Assembly (NCBI GenBank): GCA_963784195.1
Contig: CAWARA010000016.1
Coordinates: forward strand, 372,001 to 436,000
Source: CAVQAH01 sp963784195
GTDB lineage: Bacteria > Acidobacteriota > Vicinamibacteria > Vicinamibacterales > 2-12-FULL-66-21
DNA length: 64,000 bases
Reading direction: 5' to 3'
Shown: piece by piece, positions 53,783 to 62,446 of the stretch
Layout: the number at the start of each line of letters is the position of its first letter
Numbering within the stretch: the stretch's first letter is position 1
Notes under the pieces: model-generated
Databases searched by the model: none
Seen by the model: the letters and a program-made list of their open reading frames with translations, nothing else
What the model was told of the DNA's origin: nothing
Program-made: the position numbers and the translations under genes

Positions 53783-54826
53783 TCAACACCCGCGCGTGTA
53801 GGCAGGCTTCACGGCGAGATGCAGATCGCCGTCATACAGCTGCTCGGCTTCCACCAGGTAGGTCGGTGCGTTGAAGTCCCGAGGCGGAACGTCCTCCGCA
53901 CCGCAGGCCATATCAGACGGTTGCTCCTTTCTGACCTCCAGCGTTCGGCCTCGGACGACGAGCACGACGATATTCCCCTTCAGTGTCTCGAAGCGTCGCG
54001 TGTCTTTTCGACGCGCCCGGACGGTTTTCGTCAGCGAATAGAAGGTCCCGGGCTCCAGCGTCGACACGTTGGCATTCGGGATACGCATCCAGGCAGCGCG
54101 CGGAAACGGCCGTTCGGCAGCAGGATCCAATCGTCTCTGCGGTCCAGTATCGTCTGCTCCATCGGGTACTCGTAGCCCCAGTCCTCCTCCACCCAGTCGG
54201 GCAGCGAAGGCCACCTGTTGCCGACTCGTTGATCGGTAGATCAGCTGCTGTCGATCACTCGCGACCAGCGTGCCGATCAGTCCGTCGGAGTGACTGCCGA
54301 TACGGGGTAAATCGATCGTGCGCCCGGTTCCGGGGTCGCGCATTTCCACGCGCGAGACAACCCCTACCTGATACGCGTCTCCCGCCGGGCAAGGATTGTC
54401 GTTTCCGCTGAAGGCGCAGCTGAAGACGAGCCTCATGGCGGCAAATTCCTCGGGCGAGCGGACGTAGTGCATGTTCACGCCAGCGAGCGTCGCGGCGACG
54501 CCCGCAATCTGGAGACCGAAAGACCTGGGCACCTCCGATCGGGCCGATTCAAAGAGCCGCACGTGCTCTTGCCAGTCTACGGTCCTCGACGCCACATAGG
54601 CGGTGTCGTCGCACATCGCCGTATGAAGTCGTGCGCACCCCACAGCCCCCGGGCCGGAGCAGGCAGTCTGCTTCTCTCCGGTGAGGTACGCCAGCATCTC
54701 GTTCGACCACAACGATACGACCTGGAACGGCGTCTTGACTCGGCCCTGGGCAACAGGAGAGAGGCTGCTCGTGGAGATGACGATCCCGGCTACGAGGACG
54801 CGAACCTGCAGAGAACGTACGTTCAT
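53783..54826 (-). CDS. Secreted protein of unknown function with an out-of-frame patch
   Basis: 347 residues with signal peptide (VLVAGIVISTSSLSPVAQ) and an Ig/cystatin-like mixed region; there are Cys pairs (TACSGPGAVGC, FSCAFSGNDNPC). Between about 54225 and 54085 the frame as given reads implausible residues (GGGGLGLRVPDGADDTG). The neighbouring minus frame there reads NRWPSLPDWVEEDWGYEYP and continues LDRRDDWILLPNGRF, clearly protein-like. The gene therefore carries two compensating indels. Outside that patch (FETLKGNIVVLVVRGRTLEV, TYLVEAEQLYDGDLHLAV) the frame looks genuine. Function unknown. Confidence 0.6.
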   Translation of the reverse strand: MNVRSLQVRVLVAGIVISTSSLSPVAQGRVKTPFQVVSLWSNEMLAYLTGEKQTACSGPGAVGCARLHTAMCDDTAYVASRTVDWQEHVRLFESARSEVPRSFGLQIAGVAATLAGVNMHYVRSPEEFAAMRLVFSCAFSGNDNPCPAGDAYQVGVVSRVEMRDPGTGRTIDLPRIGSHSDGLIGTLVASDRQQLIYRSTSRQQVAFAARLGGGGLGLRVPDGADDTGPQRRLDPAAERPFPRAAWMRIPNANVSTLEPGTFYSLTKTVRARRKDTRRFETLKGNIVVLVVRGRTLEVRKEQPSDMACGAEDVPPRDFNAPTYLVEAEQLYDGDLHLAVKPAYTRGC

Positions 54827-54960
54827 AGAATCTGAGGCTGACGCGAGCTGGCAAGCGCAATGCCGGGTCGCACCGGGCGAATGTCTCAGGACTGCGCCGC
54901 GATCGCGTCAGGGTCGCTGCCAGATGTGTCTTGCTGCTGACAAGTATGTAAAATCTCGCG

Positions 54961-55677
54961 ATGCTTCCCGCCCGCCGGCACGACATCTCCCGTCTCGAGG
55001 CGTTCAGCGACGCGGCGTTCGCCTTCGCGCTGACGTTGCTCGTCGTTTCGCTGAACGTGCCGCGCAGCTACGACGAGCTGATGGCGCTGGTCCGCGGGTT
55101 CCCGTCGTTCGCCTGTTGCTTCGCACTGCTCGTCTGGATCTGGCACGAGCACAACATGTTCTTCCGCCGCTACGGCCTGCAGGATGCGTGGACCGTTTTC
55201 CTGAACGGGCTGTTGCTCTTCGTCGTGCTGTTCTACGTGTATCCACTGAAGTTCATGTTCGACTCGATGTTCGCGATGTTCAGCAGTCCGGGGTCATCAC
55301 CGGTCGTACCGATGACGTTTTCCCAGCTCTGGCGCGCGTCAGCACTGTACGGGCTCGGGTTCGTCGTGCTCTTCACGATGTTCGCGCTGCTCTATCGTCA
55401 CGCTTACAACAAGCGCGACGAGCTCATGCTGACGCCTCTAGAGATCTTCGACGTGAAGATGTACGCGGGACATCATCTCGTCAGCGTGATGGTCGGTGTG
55501 GTGGCAATGGTTGCGGCGCTGGCGTTGCCGTCGTGGCTGGCGTTCCTCTCGCCCATGTGTTTCGCGCTGATGGGGCCGGGGCATTACCTCTTCGGAGTTC
55601 GGAGCGAGAAACGCCGGAGCGCGCTCGCGCAGAGGCTGGAGCCGGCGGTCCTACTTCAACCCCGAAACGTAGAGTGA
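54961..55677 (+). CDS. TMEM175-family potassium channel-like protein (DUF1211)
   Basis: 238 residues, six membrane helices. The first helix carries the family signature RLEAFSDAAFAFALTLLVVSL with the FSD motif that lines the pore of TMEM175 channels. WIWHEHNMFFRRY in the third helix region is also conserved. Bacterial members are leak-like K+ channels. The 3' end overlaps the convergent WYL gene by 27 bp. Confidence 0.88.
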   Translation: MLPARRHDISRLEAFSDAAFAFALTLLVVSLNVPRSYDELMALVRGFPSFACCFALLVWIWHEHNMFFRRYGLQDAWTVFLNGLLLFVVLFYVYPLKFMFDSMFAMFSSPGSSPVVPMTFSQLWRASALYGLGFVVLFTMFALLYRHAYNKRDELMLTPLEIFDVKMYAGHHLVSVMVGVVAMVAALALPSWLAFLSPMCFALMGPGHYLFGVRSEKRRSALAQRLEPAVLLQPRNVE

Positions 55678-56670
55678 CCGCGCTTTGTCGAGGTCCTCGG
55701 CGATCTCTGCGGCCAGTGACGCCGGACTGATCACGCGCGCCAGCGCACCAAACCCCAGAATCCAGCTGCGCAGCGCCCAGTCGTTCGAGACCGTCAGCTC
55801 GACGACGACGCCGCCGTCGGGCTGCTCGTGGACGGCCTGCGTGGCGTGCCAGATGCGGCCCTTCACGTAGCGCGCGATCTGAGGATCGAACGCGACCTCG
55901 ATCCGCTCGGGAGGCGTGCCCTGATGCACCCCCAGCGAATGCGCGAACGCATCTTCCTCGAGGTCCATCGGCTCGAAGCGCTCCTCCGTCACCGACAGGT
56001 TCATGATTCGATCGATCGCGAACGTCCGCAGATCCGAGTATTCGGGGACGAACGCGAAGAGATACAGGCCTCCCAGCGCAAACACGAGCCGGTAGGGCTC
56101 GATCAGATATTCCTTCTCGCGGTTGCTGGAGAACGAGTGATAACGCATCTGCACCTGCCGGTGGTGCAGGATGGCGTCGAGGAGCTGCGCGACCCTCGTG
56201 CCGGGCGCGGCACGTTTGGCCTCCGGCGAGTCGCCCGAAGCTGCCACGCGTGTGCCCGGCTCGGCCTTGGTCTGAATCGCCAGTGGCAGCCGGTCGAGGA
56301 ACTGACGCATGCCGGGTGTCAGCGCGCCGGCGAGCTTGTCGAACGCGCTGCTGACGTCGCGCTGAAACGGGGTTGCCGCCAGATTCTCGACGAGCGTGCG
56401 GCTGAAATAGAGCGCGCTCAGCTCGGCCAGCGTGAAACCGGTGTCGTCCAGGCGCCGGAACGCACGATGCTCGAGAATCCAGTAGCGCTTCCCATCCTGC
56501 ACATCGTCGTACAGCGGAAAGCCGGCTGACTGCAGCGCCTCGAGATCCCGGCGGATCGTGCGCGTCGTAACGCCCGTCCGCTGCGCCATCTCGTCGATCG
56601 ACATCCGCCGGGAGGACTCGAGATCGCGAAGGATGGACCACTGCCGGATCACTTCAGCGTTGCGGGGCAC
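55651..56670 (-). CDS. HTH/WYL-domain transcriptional regulator
   Basis: 339 residues. An N-terminal winged helix-turn-helix is seen (SRRMSIDEMAQRTGVTTRTIRRDLEALQSAGFPLYDD, residues about 20-58). A WYL domain follows (about 160-240) with MRYHSFSSNREKEYLIEPYRLVF and YLFAFVPEYSDLRTFAIDRI. A WCX-type C-terminal extension (VELTVSNDWALRSWILGFG...VISP) completes it. WYL domains sense small molecules or nucleic acids and often control DNA repair or defence genes, but no such target is adjacent; its own promoter lies by a heptamer array. Confidence 0.9.
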   Translation of the reverse strand: MPRNAEVIRQWSILRDLESSRRMSIDEMAQRTGVTTRTIRRDLEALQSAGFPLYDDVQDGKRYWILEHRAFRRLDDTGFTLAELSALYFSRTLVENLAATPFQRDVSSAFDKLAGALTPGMRQFLDRLPLAIQTKAEPGTRVAASGDSPEAKRAAPGTRVAQLLDAILHHRQVQMRYHSFSSNREKEYLIEPYRLVFALGGLYLFAFVPEYSDLRTFAIDRIMNLSVTEERFEPMDLEEDAFAHSLGVHQGTPPERIEVAFDPQIARYVKGRIWHATQAVHEQPDGGVVVELTVSNDWALRSWILGFGALARVISPASLAAEIAEDLDKARSLYVSGLK

Positions 56671-56687
56671 CTTCGGATCTTACGCGT

Positions 56688-56818
56688 GAAATCGGAAATC
56701 GGAAATCGGCAATCGGCAATCGGCAATCAAGGGTCATGAGCCGTTCGTCTTCATTCTCGATTCCCGATTTCGATCTCCGATTCCGATCTCCGATTTCCGA
56801 TTTCCGATTTCCGATTCA
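56688..56818. repeat. Heptamer repeat arms, AATCGGA / CGATTTC
   Basis: Left (56688-56728): AAATCGG, AAATCGG, CAATCGG repeated. Right (56756-56818): CGATTTC, CGATCTC, CGATTCC, CGATTTC repeated. The arms are complementary with period 7 and a spacer of about 27 bp. It fills the space between the WYL gene start and the sugar-dehydrogenase stop. Confidence 0.92.
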
Positions 56819-56826
56819 ACTGCAGC

Positions 56827-58053
56827 TCACCGAACGATCCGGAGATTGGTCGGCGTCGCCGGACCTCGCGCCAGCCGGCGGATCGTACCGGCCGAGTAGT
56901 TGATCACGTAGAGCTCGCCGTTCGCATCGACGCCGAAGCCGCTGATGTTGCCGAGCACGGAGGATCCGCCCAGCTCGGACGTGTGGTCGATCAGTCCGCT
57001 CGCGGTGGCGCCCGCCGGCGTGACGGTCAGCGCGATCGACCAGAGCCGTCCGCTGACGAAGTCGGCGAAGAAGTAGCGGCCCCGATCGCCGGCCATCGAG
57101 CTGCCGCGGTAGACGTAGCCGCCGCCGATCGACGCTCCGGCGTTGCGGCCGTACTCGAAGATCGGATCGACGAGCGGCAACACCGTCGGGGCGACGGAGG
57201 TCACGTTGTCGTGCGCCCCTTCGCGGTTCCGCCACCCGTAGTTCCGCCCGCTCTGGCCGGCGGGCTCGTAGTTCACTTCTTCCCACGCGTTCTGGCCCAC
57301 GTCGCCGATCAGCATCGCGCCGGTGCCGCCGCGAGACGGGTCGTCGAACGTGATCTTCCACGGGTTGCGCAGGCCGAGGCTCCAGATTTCCGGGCGTGGC
57401 AGTCCCGCGTTCCCGGGCGGCACGACGAACCCCTGGCCGTTCGTGTCAGGCACGTTGACGTCGATGCGCAGGATTTTTCCGAGCAGCTGATCGAGGCGCT
57501 GCGCGAAGTTCTGCGGATCGTTGCCGGAGCCGCCGTCGCCGAGCGCGACATACAGAAAGCCGTCGGGCCCGAACACCAGGCAGCCCCCGTTGTGATTGCT
57601 GAACGGTTGCTCGATGTAGTTCAGGCCGGTCGACCAGGCGAGATCGAACCGCGAGGAGGGGTCAGCGACGAGGGGGTTGCTCGATCGGCGGAAGCGCGCG
57701 ACCACGGTGTGCCCATCGGGCGCACGCGTGAAGTTCACGTAGAAGCGGCCTGTCGATCCGTAGTTCGGCGGAAAAGCCAGGCCGAGCAGCCCGCGTTCGC
57801 CGCCGGAGAGGATGCTCGCCGACACATCCAGGAAAGGCGTGCTCTCGACCGCACCGTTCCGAACGACCCTGATCCGGCCGCCCTGCTCGACGACGTACTG
57901 GATGGTGGCGTCGCTCGGATCCTGGACGAAGGCGACCGGCGAGTTGAACCCTGATACGAACAGCGGCGCGCGCATCTGTGCCGAAGCCACACTGCTGGTG
58001 CACACGGCCAAGGCCATCAGGATCCCGCGGCAAAACCATCGCGATGCTGTCAT
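56827..58053 (-). CDS. Secreted PQQ-type sugar dehydrogenase (glucose/sorbosone dehydrogenase family)
   Basis: 408 residues with signal peptide (GILMALAVCTSSVASAQ). The propeller motifs are textbook: SGGERGLLGLAFPPNYGSTGRFYVNFT, NHNGGCLVFGPDGFLYVALGDGG, LLGKILRIDVN, RNPWKITFDD, IGDVGQNAWEEVNYEPAG and YFFADFVSGRLW. The catalytic His of the NHNGG element and the RNPWK PQQ contact are present. It would oxidise a sugar or aldose in the periplasm, with PQQ taken from the medium or made elsewhere; no pqq genes are in the window. Confidence 0.92.
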   Translation of the reverse strand: MTASRWFCRGILMALAVCTSSVASAQMRAPLFVSGFNSPVAFVQDPSDATIQYVVEQGGRIRVVRNGAVESTPFLDVSASILSGGERGLLGLAFPPNYGSTGRFYVNFTRAPDGHTVVARFRRSSNPLVADPSSRFDLAWSTGLNYIEQPFSNHNGGCLVFGPDGFLYVALGDGGSGNDPQNFAQRLDQLLGKILRIDVNVPDTNGQGFVVPPGNAGLPRPEIWSLGLRNPWKITFDDPSRGGTGAMLIGDVGQNAWEEVNYEPAGQSGRNYGWRNREGAHDNVTSVAPTVLPLVDPIFEYGRNAGASIGGGYVYRGSSMAGDRGRYFFADFVSGRLWSIALTVTPAGATASGLIDHTSELGGSSVLGNISGFGVDANGELYVINYSAGTIRRLARGPATPTNLRIVR

Positions 58054-58145
58054 CGCCCGCTCACCTCACGACATGCCATCTTGCGGCAAGTTTGCACTGA
58101 GGGTGCAACGAGCAAGGTTCGTTCCGGGATCGCCTGCCGGTTCGG

Positions 58146-59117
58146 TCAGATTGCCGCGAATAAGGTCAGCGCAAACCGTGCTTCCGTGTCGGTCCACTGG
58201 TCGCGTGTCGCAAACGAGGCGTGCGCGCCCATGTCGACGATCTGGTCGGCGCTGTACTTGTAGGAACTCTCCGTCCAGATCCACTCGTCACGGCTGAAGA
58301 ACACCGTCGAGCCGCAGGCCGCGATGAAGACCCTCTGGTCGGCGAGGCTGACCAGGTGCATCTCGATCCGCTGCTGTTCGGCGTTCCAGACCGCACGGTG
58401 CGCGAACCTGGCCAGGTCGAACGTGCCACCGAGCTCGCGGTTGATGCGGACGAGGAGGTTCTTGTTGAAGGCTGCCGTGACGCCGAGCGGATCGTCATAG
58501 GCGAGCAGCAGATCGCGCTCCGGCTTCACGAGATCCGCCCCCATCAGCAGCAAATCGCCTGGTGACAGCGCCGCGCGAATCCGATCGAGAAACGAGGACG
58601 CCGCCGGCGTATCGAAGTTGCCGATGTTCGATCCGAGCAGCAGTACCAGCAGCGGGTTGCCGTGTTCCCGCGCCGCGACCGCGCGCCGCAGCCCCTCTTC
58701 ATACGTCGACTGATGGCCGACGACCGAGAAGTGCTGGAGGCCGTTGAGCCGCTGCTCGGTCTGCTCGAGCGCCTGGGATGAAATGTCGATGAGGTGAACC
58801 CGTGCGGTTCCGCCGCGCGCCTGGAGCGCTTCGGCGAGCAGCATCAGCTTCTCGCCGCTGCCGCATCCGAGCTCGACGATCGTCGCGCCCTCGTCATCTT
58901 CCAGCGCGGATACGATTGCCGCCCCATGGCGGGCCAGCAACGCGGTCTCCGAGCGCGTGATGCGATACCACGGGAGACGGCAGATTGCTTCGAACAGGCT
59001 CGACCCGAGGCGATCGTAGAGATACTTCGACTGAAGCTGCTTCGGCTCCATCGCCAGATCGCGTTTGACATCCGTTGCGAACGCTGCCAGCAGTGAATGA
59101 TCGATCAGCTGCGCCAT
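58146..59117 (-). CDS. egtD: L-histidine N-alpha-trimethyltransferase EgtD
   Basis: A 323-residue SAM-dependent enzyme making hercynine from histidine, the first step of ergothioneine synthesis. Family motifs: SKYLYDRLGSSLFEAICRLPWYRITRSE at the N-terminus, SAM loop VELGCGSGEK, LLGSNIGNF, DDPLGVTAAFNKNLLVRINRELGG, and TESSYKYS near the C-terminus, which contacts histidine. The upstream egtB gene is 41 bp away on the same strand, forming a two-gene ergothioneine operon. Confidence 0.95.
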   Translation of the reverse strand: MAQLIDHSLLAAFATDVKRDLAMEPKQLQSKYLYDRLGSSLFEAICRLPWYRITRSETALLARHGAAIVSALEDDEGATIVELGCGSGEKLMLLAEALQARGGTARVHLIDISSQALEQTEQRLNGLQHFSVVGHQSTYEEGLRRAVAAREHGNPLLVLLLGSNIGNFDTPAASSFLDRIRAALSPGDLLLMGADLVKPERDLLLAYDDPLGVTAAFNKNLLVRINRELGGTFDLARFAHRAVWNAEQQRIEMHLVSLADQRVFIAACGSTVFFSRDEWIWTESSYKYSADQIVDMGAHASFATRDQWTDTEARFALTLFAAI

Positions 59118-59158
59118 CGTGTGCTCTCAAAGGACCTGATGTGCTGTCGTTGATTTGG

Positions 59159-60505
59159 TCAGGACGAGCGCGCCGTCCGGAACTTCGCGTAGACGTACGG
59201 ATAGTTCGGACGGAACCAGTTCCTGAAGCTTCGGCGGACGAGCTCTCTGGCCGTCGCCGGCGACGCGCCCTTCATCACGTAGTGCTGACCGTCGAAGAAC
59301 TCGGCCGAGTACTCGGGATATGACGCCATCGCGGCGAACCCTGGAAACGGAGCGAACACCGTCGACGTCCACTCCCATCCGTTGCCGATGAGATCGTGAA
59401 CACCCCACGCGCTCGCGCCGGCGGGACGCGAGCCGGCCGGCACCGGTTCCCAGCTCTCGAAATCGAAGTTGCCGCGCGTGCGATCCGGCGCCTCATCGCC
59501 CCACGGAAACGATCGCTCTTCGCCGGACGGTGTCCCGAACGCGGCGCGGTGGTACTCGGGCTCGGTCGGCACTCGCCGACCGCGCCACTTCGCGAAAGCC
59601 TCGGCTTCGGCATAACTGACGTACGCGGGCCATGCCAGCGGCAGCGGAATCAGGTCGAACATGCCGCGCCAGAACCACCGATCGCTCTTCCGTTCCCAGA
59701 AGATCGGGTGCTCCATGTGTTCCTGCTGGCGCCACGCCCACCCGCCGGCCGACCACAACTCGCGATTGTGATACCCGCCAGCCTGCACGAACTCGAGGAA
59801 GTCTCCGTTCGTCACGCTGTGAACGTCGATGTCGAATGCCGGTACGGTGACCCGTTGCTCGTCGAACTCGTTGTCCCAGCCGAACTGGATGCGATCGCGA
59901 TGGGCGCCGAGCGTCGCCACGCCTTCGGGAATCGCCGCGGCATCACGCGGGGGCTGAGCACCGTCGGTCTCGTACTGCACGTTCGCAGGCTTCCGCTTCT
60001 GCGTGTGCGGCAGCCGGTGCCACATATAGAGGAGCGTTTCCTGATGCATCGCCTCGTGCTCGAGCGCGGTGAACAGGGCCTCGCCGCGCCGCATGGCCGG
60101 CCTGGATTCGTCGAAGACGTGGTCGCGCAACGTCCGCAGCACCAGCTCATCAGCGGCCGATCCGAACCGCAGCACCTCCTCGCGCGGCGGCCAGAGCGTC
60201 GCGGCACCGCTCCGCGGCACGGCGGCATCCTCACTGTCCGGATCGATGCCGCGGGCAAAGAGGCGCTCGAGCCGTTCATCGACGCCGCGTTCGCCGGCGC
60301 CGCGCTCGACCAGCGAGATCAAGCTGAATGCCGGTAAATGACCTTCATAAAAGACGATAGGGTTCCGCAAGGAAATCGGCCGCGAGTAATAGACCTGCGG
60401 ATCCAGCAAGTCGAACAACTCGCGGGAACGCTTCCGGTTTCGGACGTACCAGTCAGCGAGCGCGGAACGATTGAGCGCGAGCGGTTCGGGAGGGCTGAGC
60501 GGCAC
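59159..60505 (-). CDS. egtB: Ergothioneine biosynthesis protein EgtB
   Basis: A 448-residue non-haem iron sulfoxide synthase joining hercynine to a thiol donor. The DinB-like N-terminal domain contributes EHEAMHQE (the HxxxHxE iron ligands). The C-terminal formylglycine-generating-enzyme-like domain contains NGDFLEFVQAGGY, WRGRRVPTEPEYHRAAFG, GNGWEWTSTVFAPFPGF and RRSFRNWFRPNYPYV. The gamma-glutamylcysteine- or cysteine-using subtype cannot be decided by eye. No egtA, egtC or egtE is present here. Confidence 0.95.
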   Translation of the reverse strand: MPLSPPEPLALNRSALADWYVRNRKRSRELFDLLDPQVYYSRPISLRNPIVFYEGHLPAFSLISLVERGAGERGVDERLERLFARGIDPDSEDAAVPRSGAATLWPPREEVLRFGSAADELVLRTLRDHVFDESRPAMRRGEALFTALEHEAMHQETLLYMWHRLPHTQKRKPANVQYETDGAQPPRDAAAIPEGVATLGAHRDRIQFGWDNEFDEQRVTVPAFDIDVHSVTNGDFLEFVQAGGYHNRELWSAGGWAWRQQEHMEHPIFWERKSDRWFWRGMFDLIPLPLAWPAYVSYAEAEAFAKWRGRRVPTEPEYHRAAFGTPSGEERSFPWGDEAPDRTRGNFDFESWEPVPAGSRPAGASAWGVHDLIGNGWEWTSTVFAPFPGFAAMASYPEYSAEFFDGQHYVMKGASPATARELVRRSFRNWFRPNYPYVYAKFRTARSS

Positions 60506-60551
60506 GGGCGAGCTCCTTATTTTAGGACGATGCCGGATGATGATGCCGGGC

Positions 60552-61400
60552 TTAAGCGACCCGCTTGGACCGGGGGCGGGACGAGCCCTTTCGCTTCGAC
60601 GCCTGCGTGCGCCTCGGGGTTTCGCCCTTCGGACGAGCTTCGAGGCTGGCCTTGAGCCGAGCCATCAGATCTACCACGTCCGCCGGTTGCCGCGTCTTCC
60701 GCGCCTCCAGCTTGGGCTTCCGGCCCTTCAGCTTCGCGTCGATGATGCGCATCAGGTTCTTGACGTACTCGTCGGTGTATTTCCCGGGGTCCCAGCTTGC
60801 GCTCAGGTTGTCGACGAGCTGGCGCGCCATGGTCAGCTCCGGCTTGCGCAGCCCTTCAGACGACGGGAAGCTGAACTCGCCCAGGTCGGCGAGTTCGTCC
60901 GAGAAGCGCATCATCGTCAGCACCAGCGCATCGCCTATGACTTCGATCGCGGCGAGATGCTGCGTCTCGCGCAGGATGATCTTTCCGATGCCCATCTTCT
61001 TCGAGTCACGAATCGCTTCGCGCAGGAGCGCGTACGATCGCGCCGCGCCCTTCCCCGGTGTCATGTAATACGGGGTCTCGAAGTAGCGATCGTCGATCTC
61101 GGTCGGGTCGACGAAGTCCAGGATGTCCACCGTCTTCGTCTTCTGGAGCGCCGCGGTCTTGAAATCGTCCTTCGTCAGGACGACGAACTGCCCCTTCTCG
61201 TACTCGTACCCTTTCACGAGCTCTTCCCAGCCGACCGGCTTGCCTTCGGTCTGACAAACGCGCTCGTAACGAACCGGCGCTTCGTCTTTGGCGTGGAGAA
61301 GTCTGAATCTGGGCCGATGATCGCGAACCGCGCTGAACAGCTCGACGGGGATGTTCACGAGTCCGAAACTGATCGAGCCCTTCCAGATTGAGCGAGGCAT
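60552..61400 (-). CDS. ku: Ku, non-homologous end-joining protein
   Basis: 282 residues, with the Ku core from RSIWKGSISFGLVNIPVELFSA through GWEELVKGYEYEKGQFVVLTKDDF, DILDFVDPTEIDDRYFETPYYM and the dimer arm around LAAIEVIGDALVLTMMRF. A basic C-terminal tail (KPKLEARK, QASKRKGSSRPRSKRV) supports DNA binding and ligase recruitment. It binds DNA ends and recruits LigD; no ligD lies in the window. A heptamer-like AGTC array sits directly upstream of the start. Confidence 0.95.
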   Translation of the reverse strand: MPRSIWKGSISFGLVNIPVELFSAVRDHRPRFRLLHAKDEAPVRYERVCQTEGKPVGWEELVKGYEYEKGQFVVLTKDDFKTAALQKTKTVDILDFVDPTEIDDRYFETPYYMTPGKGAARSYALLREAIRDSKKMGIGKIILRETQHLAAIEVIGDALVLTMMRFSDELADLGEFSFPSSEGLRKPELTMARQLVDNLSASWDPGKYTDEYVKNLMRIIDAKLKGRKPKLEARKTRQPADVVDLMARLKASLEARPKGETPRRTQASKRKGSSRPRSKRVA

Positions 61401-61405
61401 GGCAG

Positions 61406-61556
61406 TCTCCAGTCGGCAGTCGACGAGCGTCCGTCAGTCAGCCGGGGAATCACACCCCGTGCCAACGACGGTCAGACAAATAAGGCCCGGACTGCTCCGG
61501 GCCTCAGAACCAACGCTCACGACTGACTGTCGACTAGTGACTACCCGACGACCGAC
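61406..61556. repeat. AGTC-type short repeats flanking a terminator
   Basis: CAGTCTCCAGTCGGCAGTCGACGAGCGTCCGTCAGTCAG (61406-61440) faces CACGACTGACTGTCGACTAGTGACTACCCGACGACC (61518-61553). The arms are imperfectly complementary with roughly 7-bp spacing, placed around the terminator at 61476-61505. Confidence 0.65.
61476..61505 (-). terminator. Intrinsic terminator of the small OB-like gene
   Basis: GGCCCGGA/TCCGGGCC stem (61484-61503) with a 4-base loop, followed on the minus strand by TTATTTGT. It lies about 52 bp past the stop codon at 61557-61559. Confidence 0.8.
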
Positions 61557-62005
61557 CTACTTGCTCTCACAGCTGCTCGACACCATCTTCGCGGTGCGAA
61601 CGTTGAGCGTCGGCTCGTCTTTCTTGCCGGCATGGCAGGCTCGCCCGCGGGCGGGGCGGCCGCGCTCGGGCTCTTATCAATCGTGCCGGTCACTTCGACC
61701 GTTTTGCCGATGTGCTCGGTCAGCTGACTGGCGCCTGCGCCCACCAGCTTGAGCGAGCTGCCCGCCGCTGCGGGAGCCGCCGTGCCCGATGTACCGGTTG
61801 CAGAACCGGCGGCCTTGTCTGCCCACTTCACGTTCGAGAGGACGAACGTGTTCGGCTGTTCACCAGCGCGCAGACACCCGGTCGCGGTCACGGTCTTCAT
61901 CGTGTCCTGTGGAGGTGCCGATGCGGGTGGCTGGGATGGCGTCTGGGCCGACAACGTTGCCGCACAGAAGGCGGCGAGACAGGTTCCTGTAAACAAACGT
62001 TTCAT
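61557..62005 (-). pseudogene. Secreted small OB-like protein (paralogue of 36664-37128), C-terminal frameshift
   Basis: Starts at ATG 62005 with AGGAGG 10-15 bases upstream; a second ATG six codons earlier overlaps that site. A signal peptide (FTGTCLAAFCAATLSAQ) is followed by TVTATGCLRAGEQPNTFVLSNVKWAD, LKLVGAGASQLTEHIGKTVEVTGTIDK. At about 61625 the frame must change to continue KKDEPTLNVRTAKMVSSSCESK and stop at 61557-61559; in the unshifted frame the tail is Arg-rich and implausible. The final SSSC matches the conserved terminal Cys of its paralogue. Probably an indel error. Confidence 0.75.
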
Positions 62006-62328
62006 TGTTGAGATCCTCCTCATTGTTGTTGAATCGTTCTGAAACTCTCCTGGTTACCCCGAGGAAGGTTCCGGTTTCGTTCGCTTCACCGAAAGTGCAG
62101 AAACCGAGCCTGCGGGGCACTTGGTGGCGCGCGAAATGGTTGACATTCGATGGAATTACTTGGAGCGATGAAACTAATCGCCAGCTTGCCGAGCTGCGTT
62201 CGGACAGCGAAAAGTCGCACGGCGAAGGCAACCGTCGTGTTCGCATTCCATACGGATTTGCCGGAGTTACCTGATCGGGAGGGCGTGCGAGCCGATGTGT
62301 TAGGCTAATGCATTCGCCTGATTCCGAT
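62006..62328. other. Gap upstream of the small gene and tRNA
   Basis: This divergent region should hold promoters for the minus-strand secreted gene and for tRNA-Leu. No repeat or further gene is visible. A TTAGGCTAAT at 62300-62309 could serve as a -10-like element for the tRNA, without a clear -35. Confidence 0.4.
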
Positions 62329-62412
62329 GCGAAAGTGGCGGAACTGGCAGACGCGCCGGACTTAGGATCCGGTAGCCGGAAGGCTATGGGGGTTCGACTC
62401 CCCCCTTTCGCA
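62329..62412 (+). tRNA. tRNA-Leu (anticodon TAG)
   Basis: 84 nt. The acceptor stem GCGAAAG (62329-62335) pairs with CTTTCGC (62405-62411), discriminator A. The D-arm has GGCGGAACTGGCAGACGC. The anticodon stem is CCGGA/TCCGG with loop CTTAGGA, giving anticodon TAG at 62363-62365. A variable arm (TAGCCGGAAGGCTA, long as in class II tRNAs) and the T-arm GGGGGTTCGACTCCCCC follow. Reads CUN leucine codons. CCA is not encoded. Confidence 0.97.
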
Positions 62413-62446
62413 CTCCTTCGCGGTGCAGGCCAGCTCTTCTTAATTC

